A stretch of 64,000 nt of DNA from Hymenopus coronatus (Eukaryota > Arthropoda > Insecta > Mantodea > Hymenopodidae). The first letter of the stretch is position 1, and each line of letters starts with the position of its first letter. Below the pieces are notes generated by a model. That model saw nothing but the letters and a program-made list of their open reading frames with translations, did not search any database and was not told where the DNA came from. The position numbers were made by a program, and so were the translations under genes. Below, piece by piece: positions 1 through 9,411 of this stretch. The stretch covers positions 288,899,784 through 288,963,783 of the forward strand of contig CM060900.1 in the NCBI GenBank assembly GCA_030762935.1. The letters are read 5' to 3'.

Positions 1-6
1 AGCGCT

Positions 7-696
7 GTGCCTGCTCCACCCAAGCAGACGCCGACAACCACACCCAAGCCCAGTCAACGCCGCATCACCTCCAGCAGCCCTACAAGTTCACCAGCCATCA
101 CCAACACTACACCGCAACCAGCAACAGCAGGGCCATCTGACAGCTCCATGAAGGATGCCGTTCAGGACCTTCATTCCGAGGTCATGCACATCAGCGCCCG
201 ATTGGCTCTACTGGAGGAGGCGCTGACTGCCATCACCGCCGCCATCGCCGAGACACAAAGTACAACACCACGCAGACTACACGACATTGAGGCCGGAATC
301 CAGGACCTACAGCAGATGACCACCGCAACAGCAAATGCACTAAGGACCTTCACCACCAACTACAGTTCACAACTCAACGCAGCAGCCATTCAAAAATCCC
401 TGGACGAAGGCCTCTCTAGACTGACCACCACACTAAACACCAAACTTCTGACCGGCACACCTGACACCAAACACAGCACACACACCCACAAACAGACTAT
501 AGACATCAATATCCAGACTGCACTGACATTCTCCCCTTTCATTACCCCAACACTTACAGAACTTCTTACACCACTTGACCACAGGACTCCACCACAAACC
601 AACGACCTGGACCAACCAGACGAAAATTTCCCTCCCTTAGGACACACACACAATGACAAGCCTTTATCAAGGTCAAAAAAGAAAAACACAAAATAG
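7..696 (+). CDS. Gag-like ORF1 C-terminal part, element 1
   Basis: A 229-residue open frame, probably continuing from upstream of the window, so the true start is unknown. The N-terminal 45 residues are rich in Pro, Thr and Ser. Residues about 48-125 look helical or coiled-coil (KDAVQDLHSEVMHISARLAL and the following repeat of hydrophobics). The tail is Thr/Asn-rich and basic at the end (SRSKKKNTK). The motif (K/G)DAVQDLH recurs in element 3 and KDAVDSIQQHI in element 4, each C-terminal to the zinc knuckles, so this is the region after the nucleocapsid part of Gag. The zinc knuckles themselves would lie off the left edge. Frame and homology are good; function is inferred from element 3. Confidence 0.65.
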   Translation: MPAPPKQTPTTTPKPSQRRITSSSPTSSPAITNTTPQPATAGPSDSSMKDAVQDLHSEVMHISARLALLEEALTAITAAIAETQSTTPRRLHDIEAGIQDLQQMTTATANALRTFTTNYSSQLNAAAIQKSLDEGLSRLTTTLNTKLLTGTPDTKHSTHTHKQTIDINIQTALTFSPFITPTLTELLTPLDHRTPPQTNDLDQPDENFPPLGHTHNDKPLSRSKKKNTK

Positions 697-751
697 TAAC
701 CAATAAAGAAACACCCACAACTCCCTTCAGACCTTCCTTAACTCCCCGAGT

Positions 752-779
752 GGCAGACAGGGCCTCGGTCATGTCTGTC
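752..779 (+). other. Conserved 3' UTR hairpin 1, element 1
   Basis: Arms 752-759 and 772-779 form eight pairs (core CAGACA/TGTCTG) around a 12-nt loop, GGGCCTCGGTCA. The same loop with different but still paired arms occurs in elements 2, 3 and 4. It lies about 208 nt before the poly(A). A role as the RNA site recognised by the element RT is an inference. Confidence 0.75.
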
Positions 780-849
780 ACCCGGAACCTTCTTTCTACT
801 TCTGCTGAGCTGCCGCTTAGTTCGGCCAGCAGTAAACTCCCGCACTATC

Positions 850-870
850 GAGGGTGCTCAGCGGAACCTC
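850..870 (+). other. Conserved 3' UTR hairpin 2, element 1
   Basis: GAGG at 850-853 pairs with CCTC at 867-870, enclosing the conserved core GGTGC..CAGCGG. In elements 2 and 4 the stem reads GCGG/CCGT and GCGG/CCGC, so the second pair changes from A-T to C-G on both sides. Confidence 0.55.
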
Positions 871-929
871 ACCATCCCGGAACATCTCCTGTGAACCCGT
901 AACATCCTTCCCATTCCCGCACTTCACGT

Positions 930-948
930 AATGGCGAAAGAAGCCATT
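930..948 (+). other. 3' UTR hairpin 3 of family A, element 1
   Basis: AATGGC at 930-935 pairs with GCCATT at 943-948 around a 7-nt loop. The same stem is at 9,241-9,259 in element 3, with one loop change. It is about 40 nt before the poly(A). Confidence 0.5.
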
Positions 949-986
949 CTTTCTAACTTCCAACTCTCTCTCTGTCTCCCCTTTCC

Positions 987-1015
987 AAAAAAAAAAAAAA
1001 AAAAAAAAAGCAGAT
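987..1015 (+). other. Poly(A)/GCAGAT junction 1
   Basis: A run of 23 A at 987-1009 is followed by GCAGAT (1,010-1,015), the first bases of element 2. The same arrangement is seen at 7,324, 9,298 and 11,266. Confidence 0.85.
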
Positions 1016-1609
1016 AGGGGAGGTTCGAGAGGGAGAGGCTTCGAGAGGACACTAGAGGAACCGAGGCCCAGCGGAGACCAGCTGAGATCTACGAAGGCGG
1101 GCAGCCGCGCTCCGCTTTCACAGAACCGGCGCACTCCGCTTAAAACCGACCCGGCGAGCGAGCGCTCATCGCCCGGCATCCTCTCCGAGACAGCTCCGGC
1201 GTTCTGCGAAGTAGCTCAGGCTGGGCTAGTAGTTCTACAAAAACAGTATAGCAGGGTAGAGAAACAAGGCCGCAGCCGACAGTCGTACGACTGGAACCAA
1301 GGCGCCCTAGGGCAGGTCCTCTGTTTCTCGGGCTTTTCAGCGCCCTCTAGCTGCTCTTTCTCTTTTTCTTTCTCTATTTTCCTCTATTCTATTAGTATTT
1401 AAGTACCCTTCTGGCCCCCTAGCATTAAGATAGGAGCTGATTGCTGAAGCCAGACACAAAAAGAGCGGTAGCCCAACTCCAGTCAGTGGCTCAGCAGCAG
1501 AATAGCTAGGCTTTAAAAGCTCTTCTTTCTTCCTTCTTCTTGTAGCTAGCTCTAAATTAAGTTATTTTCATACACACTTGACTCTTCCCTATCATTCACC
1601 ACCTGCATC
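1010..1609 (+). promoter_or_regulatory. 5' UTR / presumed internal promoter region of element 2
   Basis: About 600 nt without a recognisable gene, between the junction and the gag ATG at 1,610. It starts GC-rich and becomes pyrimidine-rich (about 1,340-1,400 and 1,515-1,545). Non-LTR elements normally carry an internal promoter in their 5' UTR; I see no specific promoter motif I would defend. Confidence 0.4.
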
Positions 1610-3510
1610 ATGACGAAGGTAGGCCGAAGCGATCACCCGCAGAAGCTATCCCCTTCATCTCTGTCAACCACCAAAAGGCCTTTAGTAGCCAAGGAACTGA
1701 TTATGACAAAGCGATCATCCACCACCTCATGCCGGACACGCTCATCGGCGCACAAGCAATGCACCTCACATACCACACTACCCGCTTCCGCGCCAACTGC
1801 ACCTGCTCATACTCATAAGTCACCCACTCACAAATCATCTACACACTCCTCACCCACTCATGACTCACTCACACACAGTTCATCCACTCAGCCACAAGCC
1901 GCTCACCAATCATCCTCTCATGAATCACCCACACTCACATCACCCACTCAGGAGTCACCCACACTCACATCATCCGCTCAGCCACAACCCACTCACAAAT
2001 CACCCTCTCATGAATCACCCACACTCACATCACCCACTGAAGAGCCACCCACACTCACATCATCCACTCAGCCACAAGCCACTCACAAATCACCCTCACA
2101 TGAATCACTCACACTCACATCACCCACACACACATCATCCACTAAACCACAAGCCACTCACAAATCACCCTCTCATGAATCACCCACACTCACGTCACCC
2201 TCACAGGAGCCACCCTCACCCACACCACCGACTCATCCACAAGCCGCTCATCAATCACCCTGTCATGAATCACGCACTGCACCATCACCCACTCCGCAGT
2301 CACACATCCTCATGCTCACACCAACAGCGCAAGCGTCACCTCCCAACGCTCCACAGGCGCCCTCACATGATGCGGACGTGAATGACATGAGACCCTCTCC
2401 TATACCTCAAGCACACTCACCGATACCGGAGAGCTATGGAGGCGCGGTTATGACCACACCTAACTCAAACACCAACACATTCACAGACTACAGGGTGGAT
2501 CTCGCACCTGTGTTTGTTAACAAAAGCCAGTACACACGAATACACATACTCACACAATCCTTTGACACAAAATACACACCCACACACAGGTATAGGATAC
2601 ACACCGCCCACCGCTCCGGAGACTACGCGATAAAGATGTTCTGCCTGAAGGACTACAACAAATTTGTTGAGCACCTCAGGAATGAAAGGGTACAGTATTA
2701 TCTTCTCCCACGCCCAGAAACAGGACCATTAGATATGTAATTAAAGGACTGTACGCCGAGTTCTCCGGAGCACACATAAAGCAGGCACTGGCAGACCAAC
2801 AATTTGAGGCCATCAGAGCTGTGCAAATGCGCAGAAGGACTAGGGATAGAGCCCCCCTCCCTATGTTCCTTGTGGAACTGGAGGACACCACAGAGAATAG
2901 GCGCATTAGAGGCCTCAAATACCTGGCTCACTTTAGAGTTAGAGTAGAAGACTACAGGACCGCAGAGGAGCCCAAACAATGCAAGCGTTGCCAGATGCTG
3001 TGGCACACGCACAAAGAATGTCAGGCACCCCATGAAACCTGCGCCAAATGTACAGGCCAACACCCCTCTTTTAGCTGCAGGGTTCCCCTGGAGGAACGCA
3101 GGTGCGCCCTGTGTAATGCCACAGGACACGGAGCAACTTGGCGCGGTTGCCCCAGTTACCAGGCCGCACTGAATGGGCCACGACCGAGGGAGCAGCAAAA
3201 TAAGGCCCCCCGACCCCACCGAGAACATCGCCAGAATCAGGTTGCTGCTCCCAACAACACAGAAGGGCAATGGTACGTACAGGACCGCCGCGGAAGGAAC
3301 AGACCAGCCCCCAACCAGACCCCTTCTACAGCTGAAGTAAGACGGGTAGTGCCCGACTTGTCTCCAGCTAATCAAGAGTGCACCCCAGTAGAAATAGGTA
3401 CACCACACACACACACACTGACACACCAATTCAGACACAAACAGAAACACACCAACCTCCCCCACCTGCTCACCTGCTGTAGGCTGGGAAGCCTTCAAAG
3501 AACACACTAA
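1610..3510 (+). pseudogene. ORF1 (Gag) of element 2, frameshifted
   Basis: Gag-like nucleic-acid-binding protein. The first frame (1,610-2,740) starts at ATG 1,610 and has about 270 residues rich in Ser, Thr, Pro and His. Within it a 90-bp (30-residue) unit recurs: CATGAATC is found at 1,919, 2,009, 2,099, 2,174 and 2,264. A folded segment follows (about 2,480-2,700) that resembles the domain preceding zinc knuckles in Jockey Gag proteins. Around 2,700-2,735 the reading frame shifts, and the continuation is open from before 2,821 to 3,510. That part has three knuckles: CKRC..H..C, CAKC..H..C and CALC..H..C (about 2,980-3,160). The tail is basic and Gln/Asn-rich. The frameshift could be a mutation or, less likely, programmed. 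Confidence 0.75.
1900..2290 (+). repeat. Tandem 90-bp repeats inside gag
   Basis: Degenerate copies of a 90-bp unit built from CACCCACACTCACATCA-like modules. Copy spacing by CATGAATC is 90, 90, 75 and 90 bp. All copies keep the gag frame. The second forward frame is also open here only because the repeat lacks stops. Confidence 0.75.
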
Positions 3511-4461
3511 GTGGCTCCTACAATCAATCTCCGATCCCAAATTCGACGCACTTTACCTTTTCAACTATGTCGCCAGATATCTGCACATACTCACAACCAG
3601 CATCTAGAAATGGCTCTCGCAACAACAATTAACATTCTATACTGGAACTGCAATAACCTCCGAAGAAAACGCAAAGAACTCACAGATTTCCTTACTAGGA
3701 ACTCAATCCAAGTAGCTCTACTCAATGAAAGCCATCTGAGTACAGGAGATAGGTTTACAATCCCTGGATGCAACATTTACCGTAACGATAGAAATCGCAG
3801 AGGCGGGGGAACGGCTATAGCAATACAGAGCTCCCTGACACACTACCAAAAACAAGTCCCACAACTAAACAGACTTGAAGCGACAGCGGTCAATGTGCAA
3901 TTGCACAACACGACTGTCACAATGATTGCGGCATATAACCAGCCCGGTGACATAGACACGGAGGACGTGGACGCCCTTATGAGAATGGACGCCAAAGTCA
4001 TAGCCGCAGGGGACTTTAACGCCAAGCACTTCCTATGGAACTGCAGGACTGCCAATGTGGCAGGTAACAAACTTCTGGCATATATAAATAATTCCAATAC
4101 ACTAATAACAGGACCAGAAGAACCCACATATATCCCGCGAATACAACATAATCTACCAGATATTCTGGATATTGCGTTACTAAAAGGTATAACCCACGAT
4201 ACACGGAACACAGTTATAAATGACCTCACGTCCGATCATCTGCCAGTAATACTGGAAGTTGCTGCCCCAGTATCCTTTCGGCCAGAACAGACTAGACCAA
4301 ATTACAGACTGGCAGACTGGCCCACCTTCGAAGAGGCCATTGACGCGCAAATAAGCACCGCAGCGGTCACGACGCATGAGACACAGGAGCTAGCGGTGAC
4401 AAATTACAAACGCGATACACCACGCCATAGAGCAACACGTCCCCATAAAAAGGTGTACTAG
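3511..4461 (+). CDS. Apurinic-type endonuclease domain of element 2 ORF2
   Basis: Endonuclease that nicks the target DNA for target-primed reverse transcription. The open frame runs 3,511-4,461; the first plausible Met of the domain is near 3,610. AP-endonuclease landmarks are visible in order: YWNCNNLRRKR (Asn), LLNESHL (Glu), RRGGGTAIA, AAYNQPG, AAGDFNAKH (Asp, Asn) and SDHLP (Ser-Asp-His), about residues 47-248. All catalytic positions I can recognise are kept. The frame ends at 4,461, and the RT lies in another frame from 4,472, so a frameshift near 4,380-4,470 has separated two halves of what should be one ORF2. Confidence 0.85.
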   Translation: MAPTINLRSQIRRTLPFQLCRQISAHTHNQHLEMALATTINILYWNCNNLRRKRKELTDFLTRNSIQVALLNESHLSTGDRFTIPGCNIYRNDRNRRGGGTAIAIQSSLTHYQKQVPQLNRLEATAVNVQLHNTTVTMIAAYNQPGDIDTEDVDALMRMDAKVIAAGDFNAKHFLWNCRTANVAGNKLLAYINNSNTLITGPEEPTYIPRIQHNLPDILDIALLKGITHDTRNTVINDLTSDHLPVILEVAAPVSFRPEQTRPNYRLADWPTFEEAIDAQISTAAVTTHETQELAVTNYKRDTPRHRATRPHKKVY

Positions 4462-4471
4462 GAATGTCAGG

Positions 4472-6259
4472 GTGCAATTTCCGCAAGACGTCAGGCAAAC
4501 AGTTAAAGAACGGAATAATGCCCGACGGAAATGGCAACGCAGCCGAAACTTAATTCATCGAAACCAATACGAAGAGCAAAGAATCAGGGCCAATACCCAC
4601 ATCGCCGAATATACACGCAACCAGTGGAACAATATCCTGGAAAACTTGGACCCACAGACCCAATCGGTTTGGAGGATTGCGAAATGCCTCACGCGGACAC
4701 CTACAAATATTCCACCTCTCCGCATTGAAGGCCAAATAAAGGAGACGCCCGAGGATAAAGCGGAAGCCTTTGCAGACGCGCTGGAAAATACCTTCCATCC
4801 AGACGCTCACCCCTGCGACCAAAACTTCGGGGTGGACACGGAAAGGTTGGCACTCTCCTTGCGAACAGCACAAACGCACAACAAAACTATAAAAACGAAT
4901 GCCGGGGAAATTAAATGGCTAATTATGCACCTTCCCAACCGCAAAGCACCGGGACCGGACAAAATCCCGAACGTTGTGCTCAAACACTTGCCGATGAAGG
5001 CAATAAAATTGCTTGCGGAAATATTTAATTATACCTTAGAACACGGAAGATTTCCCCTTCAGTGGAAAGAAGCAAAAATTTTGCTTTTCCCTAAGCAAAA
5101 CAAAGATCTCTCTCAGCCTACCAGCTATAGGCCTATCAGCCTTCTGAACACGATGAGTAAACTCTTGGAGAAAATTATACACAAACAACTTAACACATTC
5201 ATAGTCAAGAATAACCTATTGCTCAAGATACAGTTTGGATTTAGATCCAAACACTCCACCACTCAGCAACTATTGCGACTAACCGAAAATATTACAAGGG
5301 GTTTTAACACCAACCGCTCAACAGGAGCAGTTTTACTTGATATAGAACGCGCCTTTGACAAGGTATGGAACGCGGGCCTCATACGAAAACTAAGCACGTA
5401 TGGAGTGCAAGACTCAATGATCACCTTAATTGCAGATTACCTGAAAGGTAGGACCTTCAAAACAGCAGTAGGGGAGGCGGAGTCATCCCTCCGTCCTATC
5501 CAAGCAGGCGTACCCCAAGGAAGTATCCTAGGGCCTGTGCTGTTTAACATCTACATAAACGACCTCCCTCCACTTATCCGGGTAGAAAAATACATCTACG
5601 TCGATGACACAGCACTCGTAACACAGTCAACCCAACCATGGATCATTCACCTAAGACTCCAGAATGCTCTAAACGACCTGGTGCCGTGGCTCACGAAATG
5701 GAGGGTAAAAATTAACGCCAGAAAATGCCAAGCAATAGTTTTCACGAAGCGCCACTTGCATAGGCAAAGAAGGCATGCCCTCCCACCGCTTACCTACAGG
5801 CAAGAGCCTATCGAGTGGGGGAGCTCAGTCACTTATTTAGGGGTAAGGATGGACGAATGCTTCACGTGGAAACAACACATAAACATGGTACGAGCTAAAG
5901 CTAACGGTCAACTTAACAAACTTTATCCGATAATAAATTTAAATAGCAGCCTCAAACTTAGCATGGGGCTAACACTATATAAAACCTTGATTCGCCCAAT
6001 ATTAACATACGCCGCACCCGAATGGGGATATGCGGCCAAAACACACATAAAACGGCTACAAACAATGCAAAACCGTATACTGCGCATTATAGCTAAACTA
6101 CCAGCAGTAGCACCAACGTGGGCCCTGCATGAGGATCTCAAAATCTGCTCCATCGAGACCTACATAAAACACTTGGCATTCAACCTTTATAAACGCAAAA
6201 ACAATAACCACAACGAGCTCATTCAAAATCTAGGAAATTACGACACCGATCACGATTAG
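4472..6259 (+). CDS. Reverse transcriptase domain of element 2 ORF2 (Jockey type)
   Basis: RNA-dependent DNA polymerase, 595 residues. Landmarks in order: KAPGPDKIPN (about residue 160), SYRPISLLNTMSKLLEK, FGFRSKHSTTQQL, AVLLDIERAFDKVW, GVPQGSILGPVLFNIYINDL, the active site YVDD (5,597-5,608), and the Jockey-like C-terminal region YLGVRMD..TWKQHI and LIRPILTYAAPEWG. No RNase H domain follows. The protein is open over its full domain length, so the damage to ORF2 looks limited to the upstream frameshift. The active site reads YVDD where many Jockey enzymes have YADD or FADD. This is the only RT in the array and would be the natural helper for the gag-only neighbours. Confidence 0.9.
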   Translation: MQFPQDVRQTVKERNNARRKWQRSRNLIHRNQYEEQRIRANTHIAEYTRNQWNNILENLDPQTQSVWRIAKCLTRTPTNIPPLRIEGQIKETPEDKAEAFADALENTFHPDAHPCDQNFGVDTERLALSLRTAQTHNKTIKTNAGEIKWLIMHLPNRKAPGPDKIPNVVLKHLPMKAIKLLAEIFNYTLEHGRFPLQWKEAKILLFPKQNKDLSQPTSYRPISLLNTMSKLLEKIIHKQLNTFIVKNNLLLKIQFGFRSKHSTTQQLLRLTENITRGFNTNRSTGAVLLDIERAFDKVWNAGLIRKLSTYGVQDSMITLIADYLKGRTFKTAVGEAESSLRPIQAGVPQGSILGPVLFNIYINDLPPLIRVEKYIYVDDTALVTQSTQPWIIHLRLQNALNDLVPWLTKWRVKINARKCQAIVFTKRHLHRQRRHALPPLTYRQEPIEWGSSVTYLGVRMDECFTWKQHINMVRAKANGQLNKLYPIINLNSSLKLSMGLTLYKTLIRPILTYAAPEWGYAAKTHIKRLQTMQNRILRIIAKLPAVAPTWALHEDLKICSIETYIKHLAFNLYKRKNNNHNELIQNLGNYDTDHD

Positions 6260-7087
6260 CACCCCCGCCCACTGGCACTCTTTGGCAGAACCATCGGAAT
6301 AGGACAGCCTGAAATCAACATACAAGAATACCTGGACACCCTGATTAGGGTATAAAACCTAGATCTGGTACAGCGTAGGGCAGTGACTGCGACAATCCTT
6401 CCAGTTCCTGCCTCTCACTCACAACAAACACACACACATGCACACTCATTACAAATCTTCTTTTTCAGCAGCCCTCTAAGCCCTTGAGCTTACCCAGCCA
6501 AGGCGGTCCCTGGGGAAGAGGGCCCCCCCCCGCGAGTGGCATGGGTACGCACCTGCAATATGATAGGCAGGCAGCCAGCCACGTGCGCACTCTATACGAC
6601 AACGCTCAGAAAATGGACTATGCCTAGGGGTCTTAAAATGCCGTACACCTAAGACGGATAATATCATATATACTTTCTAACACATTTTAACGATGTCTTA
6701 CGTTGAACATAATAACTCATGTATATGTGTAACAGTATATGTAATAGTATTACTCATAAAATAGATAATAACACTTATATAAATATCACAAAGATGAAGC
6801 CTACCTAGGCGGAACCCACACAAAAGCTAAGCTTGATATAACTCTAAACATAGTATATACTCACAGATGGAGCCAAATGGCAGACCTCAACTATTACCTC
6901 ATAAAAATAAGCGATTGTAGTTTTAGGACAGACAATTAACAATAAGTTAGTTTGTTTCAGAGACGCAGCGCCAGCGTAGCAGCACCCACAAAGACCTAGC
7001 AGACTCTAGGTAGCACGATTTCCCTCCCACTCGGCCAAATAACCTACTCCTAAATTCTCCTTCATAATCTCCTGAAATTCGCCAGAG

Positions 7088-7115
7088 GGCAGGCTGGGCC
7101 TAGGCCGAGCCTGCC
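7088..7115 (+). other. Conserved 3' UTR hairpin 1, element 2
   Basis: Arms 7,088-7,095 and 7,108-7,115 (core GCAGGCT/AGCCTGC) form eight Watson-Crick pairs around a 12-nt loop, GGGCCTAGGCCG. This is the same position and loop length as in elements 1, 3 and 4, with different arm bases. Confidence 0.75.
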
Positions 7116-7178
7116 TGCCGGCACCCAATATCTCCTCTGGCGGCCGCACAGCGGGCCAGTTATTACCACCAGTACTAC

Positions 7179-7200
7179 GCGGGTGCAACAGCGGTACCGT
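7179..7200 (+). other. Conserved 3' UTR hairpin 2, element 2
   Basis: GCGG (7,179-7,182) pairs with CCGT (7,197-7,200) around the conserved GGTGC..CAGCGG core. It is 64 nt after hairpin 1. Confidence 0.5.
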
Positions 7201-7323
7201 AGAAATCCTTCTCCCTATCCACTCCAGCACCGGTGGAGGTTTTTTAGTCGGTAGGGCCACGTGGCAGAACCCGACACTCCGGACGTGCCCGGGTAGTCTA
7301 TAAGGTTGATTTTCCTCCACTCG

Positions 7324-7346
7324 AAAAAAAAAAAAAAAAAGCAGAT
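7324..7346 (+). other. Poly(A)/GCAGAT junction 2
   Basis: 17 A at 7,324-7,340, then GCAGAT at 7,341-7,346, which starts element 3. Confidence 0.85.
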
Positions 7347-7404
7347 GCGATTTGGCTGGGTACATTTTCACTGGTTTTTCGTGGCCGACGGAGGGTGGGG
7401 CAGG

Positions 7405-8682
7405 ATGACGAAGAAGAAACATCGCAACACAAGAGCAGCCGTAGCCGCTGCCCCTGCCGCCAGCTCCGCCATCCCTCCGGAAGAGCACATTGCTCTGCCG
7501 GTAACTACTCCAACGGAAGGGCCAGCGCCTCCAACTACAGCAGAATCCCGGCAGCTGCTGGTGCAACTGCCGGCACAGCAACCCACTACCGCCGCGGGCG
7601 CCTCCATCTCCCGGCAGATGTCACTGCAACTGCCGGCACCGCAACAGGCTGACGACGCAGACGACGCCGTCTTCCGACAGTTCCGAACACCATCTCCGGT
7701 ATCTCAACACCACTCCGCCGCCGACATACGCCGGCAACTGTTCGAAGAACTACCGACACCTCACTCACCGCCTCCTGTATATTCTGCCACAGCCACCCAG
7801 ACGTCGCCGCAGACTCAGTGCCTCACAACAGATCACCGTGCTAATACATCTGGGCCTCTACCACGGACTCATCCGCCGCAGACCGCCACCTTGCCAAATT
7901 TGCAGCGCATTAGCGTGGTCATCAGGGGAGTCCCCCGTGACCTCCCGATGCGCCTGCTAGCCACCGCCGCCCGCCTTTGCTGGCCTTCAGTACTGAGGGC
8001 CACAAGAATACAATCTGGGAGAGGCCCCACCCCGGTCGCCCGTCTGGAACTCGCCGACGTTGGAGACTACAAAGCGGCCTTGCGCGACGGCCTGCTCATG
8101 TTTGGGAGTCGCCTTAGCGCTGAGGCCAGCCGAGGGTCCCAACAACGTCCATGCCGCCGCTGCTGTGCATTCGGCCACCACGAAGCAACCTGCGCAGCTG
8201 AACCACGCTGCCATTACTGTGGCGCGTCTTCATTAACTGCCGAATGCACAGCACATACACTGACGAGCCGTCGCAGATACTGCGCCACCTGTAGAGGCTT
8301 CGGCCACTTTACGGGTCAGGCGCAGTGCCCAAAATACCCACGCAGCAGACATTTACAGCCGTCAGCCGCACCAGCCAACACCGCCTATACAACAGCAGCA
8401 TTGATGCCAACCATCTCCACCGCCACCACCAGCACCACTATGACTTCACGGTACCTTTGCAGCCGCGATGTACCGACCCAAGCTTCAACCACAACAGCAT
8501 CACAAAAGAAGCCAAAACCGACCACTACCACACACCAACCAAGGGAGACTGCAGCCGCTAACGACGTCGCCACAGGGGATGCCGTTCAGGACCTGCACTG
8601 TCCAGGATTTGCAACAGATCACAGCCACCACCCGAAGGGCCGTATTGAACACCACCGCAGAAATTTACAAGACCCTGGATGA
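7405..8682 (+). CDS. Gag-like protein of element 3
   Basis: A 425-residue protein from ATG 7,405 (MTKKKHRNTRAA). An in-frame ATG at 7,345 overlaps the GCAGAT junction and is less likely. The N-terminus is basic, followed by a long Pro/Thr/Gln/Ala-rich stretch. A globular segment, VVIRGVPRDLPMRLL to about ALRDGLLMFG (7,915-8,105), resembles the RNA-recognition-like domain of Gag proteins. The knuckle region is CRRCCAFGHHEATC, CHYC..H and CATCRGFGHFTGQAQC (about 8,152-8,330). After GDAVQDLH the coiled-coil seen in element 1 is missing through an internal deletion, and the protein ends early. The predicted role is binding its own RNA and targeting it to the insertion site. Confidence 0.75.
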   Translation: MTKKKHRNTRAAVAAAPAASSAIPPEEHIALPVTTPTEGPAPPTTAESRQLLVQLPAQQPTTAAGASISRQMSLQLPAPQQADDADDAVFRQFRTPSPVSQHHSAADIRRQLFEELPTPHSPPPVYSATATQTSPQTQCLTTDHRANTSGPLPRTHPPQTATLPNLQRISVVIRGVPRDLPMRLLATAARLCWPSVLRATRIQSGRGPTPVARLELADVGDYKAALRDGLLMFGSRLSAEASRGSQQRPCRRCCAFGHHEATCAAEPRCHYCGASSLTAECTAHTLTSRRRYCATCRGFGHFTGQAQCPKYPRSRHLQPSAAPANTAYTTAALMPTISTATTSTTMTSRYLCSRDVPTQASTTTASQKKPKPTTTTHQPRETAAANDVATGDAVQDLHCPGFATDHSHHPKGRIEHHRRNLQDPG

Positions 8683-8821
8683 AGGCCTCAGCCGACTCAC
8701 GCTACAGCACACTGACCGACAATCACATCACACAGACACAGACAGCAACTACGCCACGAAGGCACACACCTCCGCCCTCTTCGACTGAAAGTCACCGTGT
8801 ACCACTGACACCTCAAAGCCT

Positions 8822-8858
8822 TAGAAGAAGAAGAAGAAGAAGAAGAAGAAGAAGAAGG
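8822..8858 (+). repeat. (GAA)n microsatellite
   Basis: About eleven AGA/GAA units in the 3' UTR of element 3. The matching stretch of element 1 lacks it. Confidence 0.85.
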
Positions 8859-9067
8859 CGCAATCTGGCCCTCTTCGACGCATACGTCGAAGCCAACAAC
8901 AAAGACTACAGCAACCATGCTGTGACGTACTAACGACATACCAACTGACCTTCCCCGAACACATACCAAGCCTCAGATTTTCTTAAGGCTGGGCGAAACT
9001 AAACAACACAAATCCGTAAATAAAAGACACCCTGAACTCCCTTCAATCCCTCCTTTACTCCCCGGGG

Positions 9068-9095
9068 GGCAGTCAGGGCCTCGGTCATGGCTGTC
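9068..9095 (+). other. Conserved 3' UTR hairpin 1, element 3
   Basis: Arms 9,068-9,075 and 9,088-9,095 (core CAGTCA/TGGCTG, eight pairs with two G-U) enclose the loop GGGCCTCGGTCA. Compared with element 1, one pair has changed from A-T to T-G without opening the stem. Confidence 0.75.
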
Positions 9096-9159
9096 ACCCG
9101 GAACAACCGCTACCTATGCTGAGCCGCCAATTCGGCCAGCAGTTAACTGCCGCACTTAC

Positions 9160-9180
9160 GAGGGTGCTCAGCGGAACCTC
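9160..9180 (+). other. Conserved 3' UTR hairpin 2, element 3
   Basis: The sequence is identical to hairpin 2 of element 1 (GAGG..CCTC), 65 nt after hairpin 1. Confidence 0.5.
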
Positions 9181-9296
9181 CCTATACCTTGATATCTCCT
9201 TTGAATCCGTTACTTCCCATCCCAACACCGCACTTTACCCAATGGCGAAATAAGCCATTCTTTCTACCTTCCAACTCTCTTACTGTCTCCCCTGTC

Positions 9297-9297
<1 letters not shown>

Positions 9298-9339
<42 letters not shown>

Positions 9340-9344
9340 CAGAT
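9298..9344 (+). other. Poly(A)/GCAGAT junction 3
   Basis: 41 A at 9,298-9,338, then GCAGAT at 9,339-9,344. It is the longest of the four A tracts. Confidence 0.85.
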
Positions 9345-9411
9345 CCGAGGAGGATCTTCGTCGACTCTTACGGATGGATCTAGAGCGCTGAGGGCAGCTT
9401 TCGACGCAGGC

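Larger units (their letters stand above)
1..1009 (+). mobile_element. Array element 1: 3' part of a gag-only non-LTR retrotransposon (family A)
   Basis: This unit is cut by the left window edge. It holds the C-terminal part of a gag-like ORF, a 3' UTR of about 290 nt and a 23-nt poly(A) at 987-1009. The 3' UTR closely matches that of element 3 (7,341-9,338): the two align from about 714 to 986 against 9,028 to 9,297. No RT lies between the gag ORF and the poly(A), so this copy looks non-autonomous. The next element begins directly after the poly(A) with GCAGAT. The family A name and the gag-only reading are inferences from the sequence. Confidence 0.8.
6260..7323 (+). other. 3' UTR of element 2
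   Basis: About 1 kb with no gene. It is AT-rich from 6,650 to 7,000 and GC-rich near its end. The last 240 nt are shared with element 4 and hold the two conserved hairpins. GTGGAGG at 7,233-7,239 can also pair with CCTCCAC at 7,314-7,320, just before the poly(A). Confidence 0.65.
1010..7340 (+). mobile_element. Array element 2: Jockey-clade non-LTR retrotransposon with gag and EN-RT (family B)
   Basis: A 6.3-kb, full-length-looking unit: about 600 nt of 5' UTR, gag (1,610-3,510), endonuclease (about 3,616-4,461), reverse transcriptase (4,472-6,259), a 3' UTR of about 1.06 kb and 17 A at 7,324-7,340. It is bounded on both sides by poly(A)/GCAGAT junctions. Gag and pol each carry at least one frameshift, so this copy is probably dead. 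Its last 240 nt match those of element 4, including the segment TTTTTTAGTCGGTAGG. Jockey-clade placement rests on reading the EN and RT motifs, with RT followed by no RNase H; no tree was built. Confidence 0.85.
7341..9338 (+). mobile_element. Array element 3: complete gag-only non-LTR element (family A)
   Basis: A 2.0-kb unit bounded by two poly(A)/GCAGAT junctions. It contains one ORF (gag), then a 3' UTR matching that of element 1, and 41 A at 9,298-9,338. No endonuclease or RT is present and there is no room for one. A gag-only structure with a conserved 3' UTR is what Drosophila HeT-A shows; whether this is a stable family or a deletion derivative is not decidable here. Confidence 0.8.

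Noticed and set aside
1860..2381. 173-residue His/Pro/Asn-rich open frame overlapping gag of element 2
   Set aside because: It is the shifted reading of the 90-bp gag repeats; simple repeats without stops open several frames.
2700..2735. Programmed frameshift in gag of element 2
   Set aside because: No slippery heptamer with a clear downstream structure was seen, and the element has another frameshift between EN and RT, so simple decay is more likely.
2698..3540. 280-residue antisense open frame
   Set aside because: It lies opposite the gag knuckle region, has no domain, and uses the complement of a clearly coding strand.
7345..7404. ATG at 7,345 as gag start of element 3
   Set aside because: It overlaps the junction motif GCAGAT; the ATG at 7,405 begins the basic, Gag-like N-terminus and leaves a short 5' UTR.
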